A model generated the notes under the pieces. It was not told the origin of the DNA and did no database searches. It saw nothing but the letters and a program-made list of their open reading frames with translations. A stretch of 64,000 nucleotides of DNA from positions 682,001-746,000 of the forward strand of contig NZ_OZ034691.1 in the NCBI RefSeq assembly GCF_964026725.1, in the 5' to 3' direction. The position numbers were made by a program, and so were the translations under genes. Numbering within the stretch: position 1 is the first letter of the stretch; each line of letters opens with the position of its first letter. Source of the stretch: Wolbachia endosymbiont (group B) of Germaria angustata. GTDB taxonomy: Bacteria > Pseudomonadota > Alphaproteobacteria > Rickettsiales > Anaplasmataceae. Shown here piece by piece: positions 8,982-19,255 of the stretch.

Positions 8982-10655
8982 TTAGAAATACCTAGCTCTT
9001 TTATGTGGATTGATATTCTCAATAACCTGCTCTAAAGATAAATTATATAATTTTGACACAGGTTCTTTGCATTCAATATATCTTTCAAATGTAAGGAATG
9101 GTACAAGTGAATTTATATTTATGTCCTGCTCTTGAGGAAGATCTTTACCGCCTAAGATAATCCCTGGGAAAGGATATTGAGTATATATACTCAGCTCTTG
9201 GGGAACATATTTAATTATATCTTCGTAAATACGTTCCTTGTTGTTCAAGTAATCGATATTAATATCTGTAATTTTACCAGCTTTACGCAGGAGTATAGCA
9301 AGCCTCAAAGTCGACTTTACGCTAGGTTTAAAATTTTTAAATATATTAACAAATACCTTACCAGTAACATTATCTGTTATTGCTTTTAGCTCTTGAGTGG
9401 TAACAGAATTGATGCCCTTAACAGCGTTTTGATCTTCTAGTACTTCTATAATATCCTGAAGACTAAACTTCTCAAATATGAGTTCTGATTTCTCAGGAGC
9501 AATATTTTCTAGTACTTTTATAATATCTTGAAGACTAAACTTCCGAAATATGAGTTCTAATTTCTCAGGAGTAATCGAATTGATGCAATCAACAATTTTC
9601 TGATTTTCTAGTAATTCTATTTTATCTACACAGTTAAGCTTATCACTATAAAATATGAGTCGAAATTTTTCAATGTTAAAAGAAATGATATTCTCAACAA
9701 CCTCCTGATTTTTTAGTAGTCTTATAATATCGCTAAGAAGAAACTTATCATTACAAAGTATGAATTGAAGTTTTTCATAATCAATAAAATTGATGTGCTT
9801 AACAAGCTCTTGATTTTCTAGCAAACGTATAATCTTGTGACTGCTACTAGCATACTTGCTACTATTAAACTTATCACTATTATGAATGAGTTCAAATTTT
9901 TCATAATCAATAAAATAGAGGTATTCAACAACTCTTTGATTTCCTAATAACTCTATAATATTTTCACCACTAAACTTATCACTCTTGAGTATAAGTTGAA
10001 GCTTTTTATCATCAAGAGAGTTAATTAGATCAATAGAACTCGAATCTTTTAGTAATTCTGTAACATTTTGCTCACTAAGCTTACCATCACTCTCAACTAT
10101 CATCCATTGAATAAAACGGATATTCCTAATAGCATTTTGATTGTCTAGTGGTACTCCCACATCTGCATCGTTGCAAAACTGAACATCATCAACACGTTTT
10201 TCATTAGTTCCTTTATCTCCTAATGCTTCTTTAGCGAAGTTATTCGGATCATTTTTTTCATCTTCCTCGTAATCAAAATTATCATAATATCCATAATCTT
10301 CTTCATTCTCCTCGCCATCACTACTGTCAAATTCACTACTGCGAACCTCTTCACCTTTTAGTATTTCTAGAATATTGTGCTCCGAAGGTGCATCATTTAG
10401 CATGGACCTAAACATTTCATCATCATAATCGTTGATGTGATTAACAATGCTTTCATCTAATAGTAATTCTTCAATACCTTTGTGACTAAACTTATTATGA
10501 TACTTGCATAAGATTTTAAGCTTACTGTAATCCATTGAATTGATACCATCAACAACTCTTTGATTTGATAGTAATTCTCTGTTATAAGTCTTACATATCA
10601 GTTGAAGTTTTTCGTTATATAAGTCTTCTGCATTGCCTGCCTTATCAAAATCCAT
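8982..10655 (-). CDS. Large helical-repeat protein, unrecognised family
   Basis: A 557-aa soluble protein with no signal peptide. From about residue 20 to 85, and again from about 190 to 430, it consists of roughly 33-42-residue repeats with the pattern SxxxIIxLLxNQxxVxxINxIDxEKLxLI followed by SDKF, i.e. two short helices per unit. The N-terminal third also has an acidic stretch (residues about 105-140) rich in D and E. The C-terminal end is basic (HKRARYF). Repeat number and spacing are irregular (one unit shortened to about 24 residues, one extended to 42), which suggests recombination between units. Such alpha-solenoids usually bind protein or nucleic acid. Role unknown; a secreted effector is possible but not shown. 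Confidence 0.7.
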   Translation of the reverse strand: MDFDKAGNAEDLYNEKLQLICKTYNRELLSNQRVVDGINSMDYSKLKILCKYHNKFSHKGIEELLLDESIVNHINDYDDEMFRSMLNDAPSEHNILEILKGEEVRSSEFDSSDGEENEEDYGYYDNFDYEEDEKNDPNNFAKEALGDKGTNEKRVDDVQFCNDADVGVPLDNQNAIRNIRFIQWMIVESDGKLSEQNVTELLKDSSSIDLINSLDDKKLQLILKSDKFSGENIIELLGNQRVVEYLYFIDYEKFELIHNSDKFNSSKYASSSHKIIRLLENQELVKHINFIDYEKLQFILCNDKFLLSDIIRLLKNQEVVENIISFNIEKFRLIFYSDKLNCVDKIELLENQKIVDCINSITPEKLELIFRKFSLQDIIKVLENIAPEKSELIFEKFSLQDIIEVLEDQNAVKGINSVTTQELKAITDNVTGKVFVNIFKNFKPSVKSTLRLAILLRKAGKITDINIDYLNNKERIYEDIIKYVPQELSIYTQYPFPGIILGGKDLPQEQDININSLVPFLTFERYIECKEPVSKLYNLSLEQVIENINPHKRARYF

Positions 10656-10806
10656 AATCTTATTTCAATTTACTTAGTATTTTAATTTTGCATGTATTAG
10701 GAGGAAATAATCAAGCATTATGATAAAAGGCCTAATGAATTTATTAGTTTATTTATGTTTCTTTTCATGTATAAATTTATAGAAAGTTTTATGTAGAAGT
10801 TATTTT

Positions 10807-11979
10807 ATGAGCAAAATTATAGAAATTAGAGCGCCAAAAACTCTTGGTGGTGAATCGGTTACGGAAGGTATAGTAAAAATAAAGAAAAATATCGGTGAAG
10901 CAATAAAAGTAGATGACTTGATCTTTGAAATTGAGACTGACAAAACAGCACTAGAATTAACTGCAGAAGCTTCAGGACAAATAACCGAATTTCTTGTGAA
11001 AGAAGATGATGTAATCAGCCCTGATCAATTATTGGCAAAACTTTCTGTAGGAGAAGTAAAAGAAGAAGTGAAAAAAGAAGATAAAGGCGAAAGCCCTGAT
11101 AAAAAAGATGCCCCTTCAGCTCGTAAAATTATGGAAGAAAATGCAATTAGTGCAGAAAATGTAAAAGGAACTGGCATGGGAGGCAGAATAACTAAAGCGG
11201 ATGTGATAGACCATATGAGTAAGGCTGAACAACCTGCGGTAAAACAATATGAATCGCCAAAAAGCGTAGCAAGTGGAGAGAGAAGAGAAGAACGAGTAAA
11301 AATGAGCAAAATAAGGCAAGTCATTGCTGCTCGTTTGAAAGCATCGCAAAATACTGCTGCAATACTGACCACGTTCAATGAAATTGACATGAAAAACGTC
11401 ATGGATCTGAGGGCAAAGTATAAAGAAACTTTTGAAAAGAAATATGGAATAAAACTGGGTTTCATGTCGTTTTTTATAAAGGCAGCAGTGCAAGCACTAA
11501 AAGAAATTCGTGAGATTAACGCTGAGATTTCAGGTGATGAAATTGTATATAAAAATTACTATGACATAGGTGTTGCTGTTGGCACTGACAAAGGTCTTGT
11601 TGTACCAGTTATTCGTGATACTGATCAAATGTCATTTGCCGAGATTGAATTGACTTTAGTTGCTCTTGGCAAAAAAGCACGAGAAGGTAAGCTGCAAGTA
11701 TCGGAAATGGAAGGTGCAACATTTACTATCTCAAACGGTGGTGTATACGGTTCACTTCTTTCTACTCCAATAATCAACCCTCCCCAATCTGGAATACTTG
11801 GCATGCACTCAATACAAAATAGGCCAGTTGCTGTGAGTAGCTCAATTGAAATCAGACCTATGATGTACATTGCCCTCTCTTACGACCACAGAATAGTTGA
11901 TGGTAAAGGAGCAGTTACTTTCCTTGTTAAAATCAAAAATTACATAGAAGATCCAAATAGATTGGTTTTGGAAATTTAA
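10807..11979 (+). CDS. sucB: Dihydrolipoyl succinyltransferase, E2 of 2-oxoglutarate dehydrogenase
   Basis: A 390-aa E2 component of the 2-oxoglutarate dehydrogenase complex in the TCA cycle. Domains in order: lipoyl domain (residues 1-78, lipoylated Lys in [11 protein letters not shown]), a charged linker, the peripheral-subunit-binding domain ([20 protein letters not shown], about 100-135), and the catalytic acyltransferase domain (about 165-390) with the active-site motif [11 protein letters not shown]. It appears monocistronic here. The ATG at 10807 gives the standard N-terminus. Confidence 0.96.
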   Translation: MSKIIEIRAPKTLGGESVTEGIVKIKKNIGEAIKVDDLIFEIETDKTALELTAEASGQITEFLVKEDDVISPDQLLAKLSVGEVKEEVKKEDKGESPDKKDAPSARKIMEENAISAENVKGTGMGGRITKADVIDHMSKAEQPAVKQYESPKSVASGERREERVKMSKIRQVIAARLKASQNTAAILTTFNEIDMKNVMDLRAKYKETFEKKYGIKLGFMSFFIKAAVQALKEIREINAEISGDEIVYKNYYDIGVAVGTDKGLVVPVIRDTDQMSFAEIELTLVALGKKAREGKLQVSEMEGATFTISNGGVYGSLLSTPIINPPQSGILGMHSIQNRPVAVSSSIEIRPMMYIALSYDHRIVDGKGAVTFLVKIKNYIEDPNRLVLEI

Positions 11980-12566
11980 ACAGATTAAAAAACGACAAGT
12001 AAGTTTTTCTGAAGTTTTCAAGTTGGGTGTTACAGTTGTACAAACATTTGCAAAGGTAACTCATACGAAAAATGGTCAGTGTTTACTGTACGAGAACTGT
12101 GATTTAGGACTAAAAAATGCGAGTAGCCCCTTTGGTGTTATCCAAGTACTGGGATCCAGATTGCAAGTAATGCATTAGGTTGGGTGAGTGTTATAGAATG
12201 ATGGTGTCATTCCAGCGCGTGAAGCTGGAATCCAGAAAAATTTACAAAGCTTATGCTAAATTTGATGAGATTAAATGAAAACCAGCATCATGCGCTGGAA
12301 TGACATCATTTACTATGTGCCAAATTGAAATGTTCGTAAAGTTGTGTGTGTGGTCCACCAAGGGGTGTCAGCTACTTGCATGACACTATCTACTATTTCT
12401 CCTTGTCTGAATGAATACAAAACGATTTTTGGTTACTCACGAAATAGATTTGTCCATTTTGCTCTTATTATTTAAAACGCTTTTATGTCAAATATGTCAA
12501 AATTTTTATTTGACATATGTTAAAAACATTCTAAGATAAGGCTATTTATAGAATAAGGGGTATATA
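11980..12566. other. Long intergenic region with repeat material
   Basis: No plausible gene is seen between sucB and the next start. It contains the palindromic repeat at 12205-12305, and at about 12357-12387 a further fragment related to the dispersed repeats (GTGTCAGCTACTTGCATGACAC, itself a near-palindrome). The last 100 bp are very AT-rich and probably carry the promoter of the gene starting at 12567. Confidence 0.6.
12205..12305. repeat. Palindromic intergenic repeat element, copy B
   Basis: TGTCATTCCAGCGC at 12205-12218 is perfectly reverse-complemented at 12292-12305. Between the arms are CTGGAATCCAGAAAAATTTA and TTATGCTAAATTTGATGA, the same internal sequence as in the element at 5332-5472. 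Two copies in 7 kb indicate a dispersed palindromic repeat family. Confidence 0.75.
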
Positions 12567-13416
12567 ATGTTAAGTAATTCTTCTAAAGAAAAAAAACTCT
12601 GAGGCTGTTCAAGGAACACCTGGACCAGTGTCAAGTGATAAATCGAATAGGACTTTCAATTTTCCTCCGAATAATAGGGTGAGAGAAGATGATCATCCAT
12701 TTTTAGGTACCAAACATGACCGCAAAATTGAATATTTAGATTGTGATGATGAAAAGTCAAAAAGGCGAATTCTTGCTGATAGCTCTCCTTATAATTCAGA
12801 AAATGAAAATCACGGTAAATATCTAAAAGGCAAGATTATTGATGAAACTAAGCAAGAAATTGCTAAACACATAGAAAACAGTGATGTAGAATCTGTACAG
12901 CTTAGAGTGAGAAGTCCAATTAGAACTATGTTGACTGCAAGAATTGTGCTGAATGATAATAAAGGAAAAATAAACATTAGTAATATTTTAACTAATGATT
13001 TTTTTGAAAGCAATAGGATAACGGTGGTTACATTGTTGCTACCTGGAGATGAAAAAAGAGGAATGCGTGGACGAGTTGATGAGCATGGAGTAAGAATTTA
13101 TGAAGTAGCTAATGGCTCATATAACATGACTTTGAATTGGTACGATGAAGAAAAAGAGTGTAAAATGAAAATTAATATTAGTGATGACGGTTCTATCAAG
13201 CTTATTGAAAGCAATGGTATCACTTGGGAGCAAATAGCTGCACATAAAGAAGTAAAAGTAGGAAAACAATACGAAGCGAAGTCCTTGCATGATGCACTAT
13301 CCTACTTACGTAAAGAAGGTTCTGAAATAGTAAAAGTTTCACAGAATCCTTCAACAAGTATGGAAAGTGTGACTATATCAAAACAACTTTCTTTTGCTCA
13401 AGGAGTAAGTAAATAA
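12567..13416 (+). pseudogene. Hypothetical protein gene with a poly-A frameshift after the start
   Basis: An open frame of 262 codons can start at a GTG at 12628, but the better start is the ATG at 12567. That ATG has a good ribosome-binding site (AAGGGG 6 nt upstream) and reads 11 codons into a TGA at 12600. A run of eight A at 12589-12596 lies between: with seven A the ATG frame joins the long frame directly. The long product is a soluble, mixed alpha/beta protein of about 280 aa with no recognised domain. Either translation slips at the A-run or the gene is disrupted in this genome. Confidence 0.65.
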
Positions 13417-13833
13417 GAAGACTTTATGAGCTGTTTGCAAATGTAGGCAGCTTATATTTCAGTATCCTTATTTCATGTTCTCTAGAGTATTTTCTGTACT
13501 TTCTTTATAAAAACCACAGGCGCCAGTGGATTTTTAGCCAAAGTAAAGGTCAAGTATCTGGAATTCTGGACATAAAATCCTCCTGTGTAAAAAAAGTTAG
13601 AAAAAAATGCGGTGCATATACGACAGATATACACTGAAGAATACATTTTTTAATAAGTTTGATTAAAAAGTCAGCAGACTAAAGATAGATTTTGAGCTCT
13701 TAAAATATCTCTAATTGTAATTATAATTAGATTGAAAATATGCGGAAGTAATTTTTATACGTTAGCTATGTTTTAAAACATAATTGACTTTACTCAGTTA
13801 ATATTCCAAATTATAAGAAAGGCAAATAATTTT
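13417..13833. other. Intergenic region without visible gene
   Basis: AT-rich DNA between the hypothetical gene and fabI. A short near-palindrome (CAGGCGCCAGTG, near 13518) resembles fragments of the dispersed repeats. The fabI promoter presumably lies in the last 100 bp. Nothing else is seen. Confidence 0.5.
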
Positions 13834-14619
13834 ATGGCAACAAGTCTATTGCAGGGCAAAAAAGGGTTAATAACCGGAATAACAAATAAAAGATCAATAG
13901 CGTATGGTATAGCAAAGACTCTCTCAGAACATGGAGCTGAGCTTGCAATCACTTATCAAAATGAAACAAAAAAAGAGAAATTATTACCAATAGCAAGTGA
14001 ATTAAATGTAGAGTTAATATTGCACTGTAATGTTTCAAATGAGGAAACCATAGATAATGCTTTTGAGGAAATAAAGAAAGAATGGAATACTCTTGACTTT
14101 TTGGTACATGCAATAGCATTCTCCGATAAAAATGAGCTAAATGGTAAATATGTCAATACTTCACTAAACAACTTTATTAATGCAATGCATATATCGTGCT
14201 ATTCTTTTACTGCTTTAGCGCAAAGAGCGGAAAAAATGATGTTAAATGGCGGTAGTTTACTTACTTTATCTTACTATGGTGCTGAAAAAGTTATGCCAAA
14301 TTATAATGTGATGGGTTTATGTAAAGCAGCACTTGAAGCAAGTGTAAAATATATAGCATGTGATCTCGGACCACAGAACATCAGAGTAAATGCAATTTCT
14401 GCTGGTCCAATCAGAACTTTGGCATCTTCTGGAATAAGTGACTTTCACTCCATATCGGAATGGAATAGAAGTAATTCTCCACTTAGACGCAATGTTACAA
14501 TAGAAGATGTTGGCAAGGCAGCACTATACTTATTAAGCGACCTGAGTAGTGGTACAACTGGAGAAATTTTACATGTTGATTCAGGGTATAATGTTGTGGG
14601 AATGAAGATAGTAGACTAA
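13834..14619 (+). CDS. fabI: Enoyl-[acyl-carrier-protein] reductase (NADH)
   Basis: A 261-aa short-chain dehydrogenase catalysing the last reduction of each fatty-acid elongation cycle. FabI traits: the split nucleotide motif GLITGITNKRSIAYGIA at the N-terminus, HAIAFSDKNELNGKYVNTS, and the active-site Tyr and Lys spaced by six residues in YNVMGLCKAALE. The segment RVNAISAGPIRTLASSGI is typical of FabI. Full length, alone on its transcript. Confidence 0.96.
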   Translation: MATSLLQGKKGLITGITNKRSIAYGIAKTLSEHGAELAITYQNETKKEKLLPIASELNVELILHCNVSNEETIDNAFEEIKKEWNTLDFLVHAIAFSDKNELNGKYVNTSLNNFINAMHISCYSFTALAQRAEKMMLNGGSLLTLSYYGAEKVMPNYNVMGLCKAALEASVKYIACDLGPQNIRVNAISAGPIRTLASSGISDFHSISEWNRSNSPLRRNVTIEDVGKAALYLLSDLSSGTTGEILHVDSGYNVVGMKIVD

Positions 14620-14976
14620 TACAGTACTGCAGATGCATGTGAAGCCTGTGTTTTTTTGTTATCCGAGTAATTGACATTGGAGCCCAGTATCAGCTACTAG
14701 AATGACAACATTTTTTACTTAAGTCTTCGCATATTAACCATAGAGTTATTATTTTACAAGTATTTGTTGCCGCTGATCTTCTATTTTTACTTCTTCCATT
14801 TGGGTTAAGAGATTGTGCGTGAGGGTTGCTCTTGAAGTTGCCCTTGTGCAAGGAAAAAGTCTTTTTCCTCCCGATCTTGGAGTTGCTTTGCAAGCAAGAA
14901 ATCCTATTGTTCTTATGTTTGTTTTGCTAAGACTTTATTCTTATTAAGCAGTGGTTAAAAATGAGCATGGCTTTTA
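14620..14976. other. Intergenic region, one doubtful short frame
   Basis: The gap between fabI and the OTU-like gene has a dispersed-repeat fragment (TTGACATTGGAGCCCAGTATCAGC, near 14669-14693). It also has a minus-strand open frame at 14690-14893 of 67 codons, rich in Ser, Asn, Lys and Arg, without a convincing ribosome-binding site. I do not call it a gene. It may be repeat-derived. Confidence 0.4.
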
Positions 14977-16430
14977 TTATAGAATGCCCCCTATAGAAGT
15001 ATGTTGATAAAATGCTTTTCCTACACGTGCTTCTTCCACACTGCATCTTCTTGATAAGACTGGCTCCTCAAGGCATTTTATACGTTGCTGTACATCATTA
15101 ATGCACTGCGCTATAACATCACCAATGTTTCCATCAGCATTTTTTGCCAATAACTCATCAAACCTCTTCTCAACCTCTGCTCTCTCAGAGATATCCTTTG
15201 AAAGGTTACAATACTCCAAAATTTCATCTAATTGAAGTTCTTTTGCTAATTGAAAGTCTTCTTGCTCTTGAATTTCCTTGGTTATAACCCTAGCTCTAGA
15301 GTAATGGTTTCCACCCAGGTATATTACTTCCTTCTTCTTATTGCCCCATAATTCATCTTTCCTTACATACTCAGGATTTATCATGTTTGGGTCTGGTTTA
15401 TATATTGTCATACCTTCCTGACCCTCAAAATATGCTTCGATTTCAGTATTAGATAAAGAAGCTAAAATAGGGATTTCACCGTGAAAAACAAAATACCCTT
15501 GTTTTTGTATTGCTTTGAGGTAAGTCTGATAGAAGTCTTTTTGACCAATAACTGAATCTAATATTCTGTCGTTATTAATTATATATTCCTCTTTATATTT
15601 TTCTTTAGTAAGCGTGGTGTCAAGTCTATATGCACAAGACTCAAGCTCTTCCTCTACTCTATTATACAATGTTTCCTCATTTTCTTTCTTTAGTAAATCT
15701 TCAATACTAAGTAAATCTCTTTGCTGCGCATTACGCTCATTATATGCATTGGTAGCTTGCTTTATTACTTCATATATTTCATTACAAAATTTTTCATCTT
15801 CAGAAAACTTTTCTATAATGTTATTTTTTAAAGCTTTCGTTCTTTCAACACTTTCATTTATTACATTGTCAACTTTTTTATTTATTTCCTCAATGAGCTC
15901 TTTTCATCTCTTTTGGTATATTAAGCACTTCCCCAATGTTACTCAATAGATCTACAAAGAATGTTCTCAAGTGTTGCTTAAGAGCATTTGGCATTTTCGG
16001 ATCATTCAATGATTTAAACTGATTTAAAAATTCGCGCCACTCTTTACGCATTGCTTGAGCTTTGTCAGTTTTGTATACATCAAAACTATTTTTACCAAAC
16101 ACGGCATGGAAAAAGCAATTGCCATCTCCTGCAGTATCACACTTAGCTACTTGACTGCTAGAAAGTTTTTGTTCCACATCACTAACGGACTGCCCTACAA
16201 CATCACTAAGTTTACCTTCATAGAAATCGTTAGGGTAAGAATTACTATTTAAAAGAGTTATTTCTTGCCCCAAAGCTCTTGAACCTTTTCGGACTTTCAA
16301 CACCGTGAAGACCACTTGATGATTTCCGTTTCCTAGGTACATTCATTTGCCCTAATATCCTGGGCCTTTTTATTCCAACCTCAACATCATGAAAGTCACT
16401 TGGTAGTTTCCGTTTCTTAGCTGTAGTCAT
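14977..16430 (-). pseudogene. OTU-like cysteine protease with N-terminal nuclear-localisation-type motifs, two frameshifts
   Basis: Three overlapping minus-strand frames join into one protein of about 480 aa. The start (16430) encodes basic clusters AKKRKLP, GIKRPRIL and PRKRKSSS, which resemble eukaryotic nuclear-localisation signals. The second frame carries AGDGNCFFHAVFG, the Asp-Gly-Asn-Cys block of OTU deubiquitinases with the catalytic Cys. The third has LGGNHYSRA, a plausible catalytic His. The first shift is at a C4 run (G4 on the coding strand, 16268-16271), where three G would keep the frame. The second is near 15902-15905, where AAA instead of AAAA gives KEMKELIEEINKK. A ubiquitin-cleaving effector acting in the host nucleus is inferred, not shown. 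As sequenced it would not be made whole. Confidence 0.7.
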
Positions 16431-16532
16431 AGTTTTTACTTTAATTTAAGCTATATACTAACAAAATTGTAACTAATTAAGTATAGCAGAAATTTTTAAA
16501 TTATGCAATAGTTATAATTTTACATAGCAAAT

Positions 16533-17627
16533 ATGAGCTTTAACTGTGGCATAGTTGGACTGCCAAACATAGGAAAATCAACTTTATTTAATGCACTTAC
16601 AGAGTCAAGTGCAGCCGAAGCTGCAAACTATCCTTTCTGTACAATTGAGCCAAATGTTGGCAAAGTGCCAATACGAGATCAGCGTTTGAAACAAATTGCC
16701 GCAATTGCCCACTCAGAAAAGATAATCTACAATCAACTAGAAGTTGTCGATATTGCAGGCTTGGTTAAGGGTGCAAGCAAAGGTGAAGGACTAGGAAATA
16801 AATTTTTGAGTCATATCAGAGAAGTTGATGCCATTGTTCATCTGCTCAGGTGCTTTACGGATGACGATATCAGTCACGTACACAGCACTGTAGATCCAAT
16901 ATCAGATGCTGAAGTAGTGGAAATGGAGTTAATTCTAGCTGATATTGACAGTATAGAAAAAAGGCTACCACAACTTGAAAAAAAAGCAAAGCAAGGTGAT
17001 AAAGAACTAAAGAAACAGCTTGTGTTGATTCAGGAAGTTTTGGCTACTTTAAAACTCGGTAAACCTGCAAGAAGTTTGAGAAACGTGGACGAAACTGAAA
17101 TGAAATCGCTTCAACTGCTAACAACAAAGCCTGTTATGTACGTATGTAATGTTGAAGATACAAATGTTATAACTGGCAATGAATTATCTAAAAAGGTAGA
17201 GAGAATGGCGAAGGAAAATAAGAGCAAATTTTATTGCATTTCAGCAAAACTCGAAGCCGATATTGCAAATCTTGATAGTGAAGAAGAAAAACAGAGTTTT
17301 TTATCAGAATTTGGCTTGCAAGAATCAGGACTTGATGGAGTAGCGCGCATTATGTATGAAGTGCTAAGTATGATAACTTTTTTTACTGTAGGCCCCAAAG
17401 AAGCACGGGCATGGCCAGTAAAGATAGGATCAACAGCTGACAAAGCAGCAGGTGTAATTCACACTGATTTTGAGAAAGGCTTTATAAAAGCGGAAACTAT
17501 AAGCTTTGCAGATTATATAAAATATAGAAGCGAATCAGCATGTAAAGATGCAGGCAAAATTCGCTTCGAAGGCAGAGACTATATAGTGCAAGATGGTGAT
17601 ATAATGCACTTTAGGTTTAATGTGTAA
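16533..17627 (+). CDS. ychF: Ribosome-binding ATPase/GTPase YchF
   Basis: A 364-aa OBG-family P-loop protein. G1 is GLPNIGKSTLFNAL, followed by NYPFCTIEPNVG and the switch II element VVDIAGLVKGASKGEGLGNKF, which are diagnostic of YchF. The C-terminal TGS-like domain (FFTVGPKEARAWPV, then DFEKGFIKAE) is intact. It binds ribosomes and prefers ATP in characterised homologues. It is transcribed divergently from the OTU-like gene with about 100 bp between starts, and ends directly at the convergent pseudogene. Confidence 0.97.
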   Translation: MSFNCGIVGLPNIGKSTLFNALTESSAAEAANYPFCTIEPNVGKVPIRDQRLKQIAAIAHSEKIIYNQLEVVDIAGLVKGASKGEGLGNKFLSHIREVDAIVHLLRCFTDDDISHVHSTVDPISDAEVVEMELILADIDSIEKRLPQLEKKAKQGDKELKKQLVLIQEVLATLKLGKPARSLRNVDETEMKSLQLLTTKPVMYVCNVEDTNVITGNELSKKVERMAKENKSKFYCISAKLEADIANLDSEEEKQSFLSEFGLQESGLDGVARIMYEVLSMITFFTVGPKEARAWPVKIGSTADKAAGVIHTDFEKGFIKAETISFADYIKYRSESACKDAGKIRFEGRDYIVQDGDIMHFRFNV

Positions 17628-19113
17628 TTAACGAAAACGATCATAAGATCTATACTCTGGGTTTGATTTTTCTTCTGCAGATAGCCCTTCAAGCCTAGTC
17701 CTAGGAAGATAATGATCATATGCTCCTCCTATACATCCTGCTTGTAATTCCCCTGGTTTTAGTGAATTTAATAAATGACTAGATGGATTAAGCGTTATAA
17801 TACATTCCTTTTTCTGTGATTGTGCATCTTGCTCCAGATCTCTTTCTAAAAATTCGTACAAAGCTTCACCTTCTATAAGAATATCCTTATTTTGCTTAGC
17901 TAATTTCAAAATTTCGTCTAGCTCAACATCTTCATCATTAATAGTTGCCTTCTCAATCTCAAATTCACCAGAATTTACATTTAAACTAATAAAGCAGTTA
18001 ACAGAATTACCTTTCTCATCTTCTGCACTCCACCTAACTTTGATGTTGCATATTGCATTTTCTTCAAAACAGTAATTTCTTTGTTGCTTATCATTCTTTT
18101 CAATCGTTACAATTAGTTTACCATCGCTGTATATTTTTGCTCTTTTTACCTCATTTTTATTTCTTTTCATCCTTTCAATTTTGTCAGTGAAAAGATGGCT
18201 GATTTCTAAGCTACACCCAGGCTTAGAAATATTAATACTAAGATGATCATAATGATTAAGAGAACGTTTTGTATATGCGCATGGCACATAACATCCATCA
18301 AAAAAGGCAACTGCACTATCAGTTTTGAGAAATTCCTGTCCGTTACTCATCCCTTCTTCGACTCGAAGAAGATATCTACCCAACCTCTTTTTAAAATTCT
18401 TTCGCTTGTCTTCAGGAATAGACTTTTCATTCAATATACTTATTATTTCTTTTTGCTTACTTAATACCACATAATTAAAAAGGAAAATGTTCTTATTTCA
18501 TCGATAATAATTCGCTATTTTGTCAAATGGATCTGCAGGCCAGCCTTTATTATAATTTACGTTATCCTTATCATCTTTACACAAATTATCCTTAAGGCCA
18601 AAATTCAATTTTCTAAAATCTGATAATACTTCTTCTACCCTATCTTCAAAAAATTGAAGTTTATTTTGAAATTCTTTCCCATAATTCATTTTCTCATTTA
18701 TTTTAAGAAGATATTCACTAAATTTCTTCCTAAAATTTTCTTGATCTTTGTGGTCAAGCCTCTGATCTAATATATCTGTTATGTATTTTCGCTTATTCAA
18801 TATTACGTAGTTAAAAAGGTCACTTTTTTTTCCTCCTTTCATAATCTTCTGCTATTTTGTTAAAATACTTACTATCATTATAATCCAATTTTTCGAAGTC
18901 TTGGAGCACGTTTTTTACATCATCCTCACTAAATTGAAGATTTATTTGAGGAGGCGCGTCAGTTCTACTTTGATCATCAAGTTGAGGATTTTTTTTAGTA
19001 GATTGGACTAATAAACTTTCTGTGCTGTTAGAGAAAGAATGATTATTTTCTTCAGATTGAGAACTTTTCTTTTTAGACGTATTAGTAAAAAAATTAGTTA
19101 GTGAACTAAACAT
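17628..19113 (-). pseudogene. Hypothetical gene with internal duplication, broken by a frameshift and a TGA
   Basis: Three frames form one gene. The 97-codon first part (from 19113) ends in a T8/A8 run at about 18832-18839; with seven A it continues as RRKKSDLFNYVIL into the 114-codon part. That part is separated from the 280-codon part by one in-frame TGA (18495-18497). The sequence is duplicated: LQFSEDDVKNVLQDFEKL versus LQFFEDRVEEVLSDFRKL, and FNYVILNKRKYITDIL versus FNYVVLSKQKEIISIL, each followed by NFxKKxxxYLLxxxExM. The N-terminus is Ser/Asn-rich. The final part looks mixed alpha/beta (CYVPCAYTKRSLNHYDHLS). No family recognised. Two lesions suggest decay. Confidence 0.65.
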
Positions 19114-19255
19114 TAAGCATCTCTTAGTATTACTATTTAACTATAACTTAATGCCAAATGTTGTAAAGCTAAAATTAATATGTAAATTCATTTTTTAAGA
19201 CAATTATAAGTATCTTCCTTCTATAAAAATTTTATAATCAGCATATGACAAATGT

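Noticed and set aside
11025-11465. Long minus-strand frames opposite sucB
   Set aside because: They lie wholly inside sucB, whose domains are intact. Composition and codon pattern are those of antisense shadows.
14690-14893. 67-codon minus-strand frame between fabI and the OTU-like gene
   Set aside because: No ribosome-binding site, low-complexity composition and overlap with dispersed-repeat sequence.
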